From: an uncultured euryarchaeote
GTDB taxonomy: Archaea; Nanohalarchaeota; Nanosalinia; Nanosalinales; Nanosalinaceae
Assembly (NCBI GenBank): GCA_937132175.1
Contig: CAKZNU010000141.1
Span: 1-12,298 of the forward strand
DNA length: 12,298 bases
Direction of reading: 5' to 3'
Positions within the stretch are counted from its first letter, which is position 1. Each line of letters opens with the position of its first letter. The translations under genes and the position numbers were made by a program. Below, in pieces: positions 12,185-12,298 of this stretch. Below the pieces are notes generated by a model, which was not told where the DNA came from, searched no databases, and saw nothing but the letters and a program-made list of their open reading frames with translations.

Positions 12185-12298
12185 ATGATGGATGAGACAC
12201 TGACCTACGATGACGATCATGTCTGGGTATCAAACCCTGAGCAGCATCCGGCGGACACAATAGGAGATACGGACATACACGGAGAAACTCCGTATGAA
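12185..12298 (+). CDS. Start of an acidic protein, 3' end beyond window
   Basis: A frame from ATG 12185 (a second ATG at 12188) stays open for 38 codons to the right edge. It is acidic (MMDETLTYDDDHVWVSNPEQ), as expected for this genome, with many Asp and a His/Pro patch. Family and function cannot be judged. A weak box, ACTTAACTG at 12151-12159, lies about 30 nt upstream. A further AT-rich CATAAATC (12169-12176) would start RNA inside the frame. Confidence 0.5.
   Translation, partial: MMDETLTYDDDHVWVSNPEQHPADTIGDTDIHGETPYE

Overview
The window looks like chromosomal DNA from a salt-in halophilic archaeon. The best guess is a Nanohaloarchaeota-type (DPANN) genome rather than a classical haloarchaeon. 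The reasons are: almost every predicted protein is strongly acidic; the base composition is moderate rather than very GC-rich; arginine is often written AGG/AGA; the isoleucyl-tRNA synthetase is archaeal in style; and most genes have a TATA-like box about 25-28 nt before the start codon and no Shine-Dalgarno sequence, which is the leaderless arrangement. The taxonomic placement is inference.

Layout. (1) Positions 1-843, minus strand: an exported PepSY-domain protein that runs off the left edge. It is divergent from (2) a six-TM DUF1405-family membrane protein (945-1547, plus). (3) An acidic-tail TRAM-domain RNA-binding protein (1555-1917, minus) converges on the DUF1405 gene. (4) A 508-residue charged helical protein of unknown function (1989-3515) shares a divergent promoter with the TRAM gene. 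(5) A secreted protein of unknown function (3618-4355). (6) A HIT-family protein (4387-5148) whose zinc site is present but whose catalytic His is replaced. (7) A 161-nt gap with its own TATA box, several stem-loops and a hairpin ending in a T-run; this is a candidate small RNA. (8) ileS (5310-8378). (9) A DHH/DHHA1 phosphoesterase of the RecJ-like group (8404-9498). (10) A cluster of small genes: a 46-aa charged protein (9540-9680), a 138-aa unknown protein (9692-10108) and a 44-aa zinc-ribbon protein (10154-10288). (11) A 220-nt gap with palindromes. (12) A 395-aa protein on the minus strand (10509-11696) built of repeats resembling the homing-endonuclease-associated repeat, with no nuclease domain visible. 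(13) Divergent from it, a 103-aa unknown protein (11818-12129) behind a 14-bp palindrome and two CTGTACA repeats. (14) The start of an acidic unknown protein at 12185 that runs off the right edge.

How the genes work together. ileS and the DHH gene are core information-processing genes and the TRAM protein probably is too. The membrane and exported proteins (PepSY, DUF1405, secreted 245 aa) sit beside them without an obvious pathway. Most genes appear to be transcribed individually from their own TATA boxes; only 9540-10108 looks like a true two-gene unit. No mobile element, CRISPR array, rRNA or tRNA was seen. No classical defence or biosynthetic system is evident. The least explained parts are the HIT protein, the repeat protein with its divergent promoter, the 508-aa helical protein and the candidate RNA at about 5183-5283.
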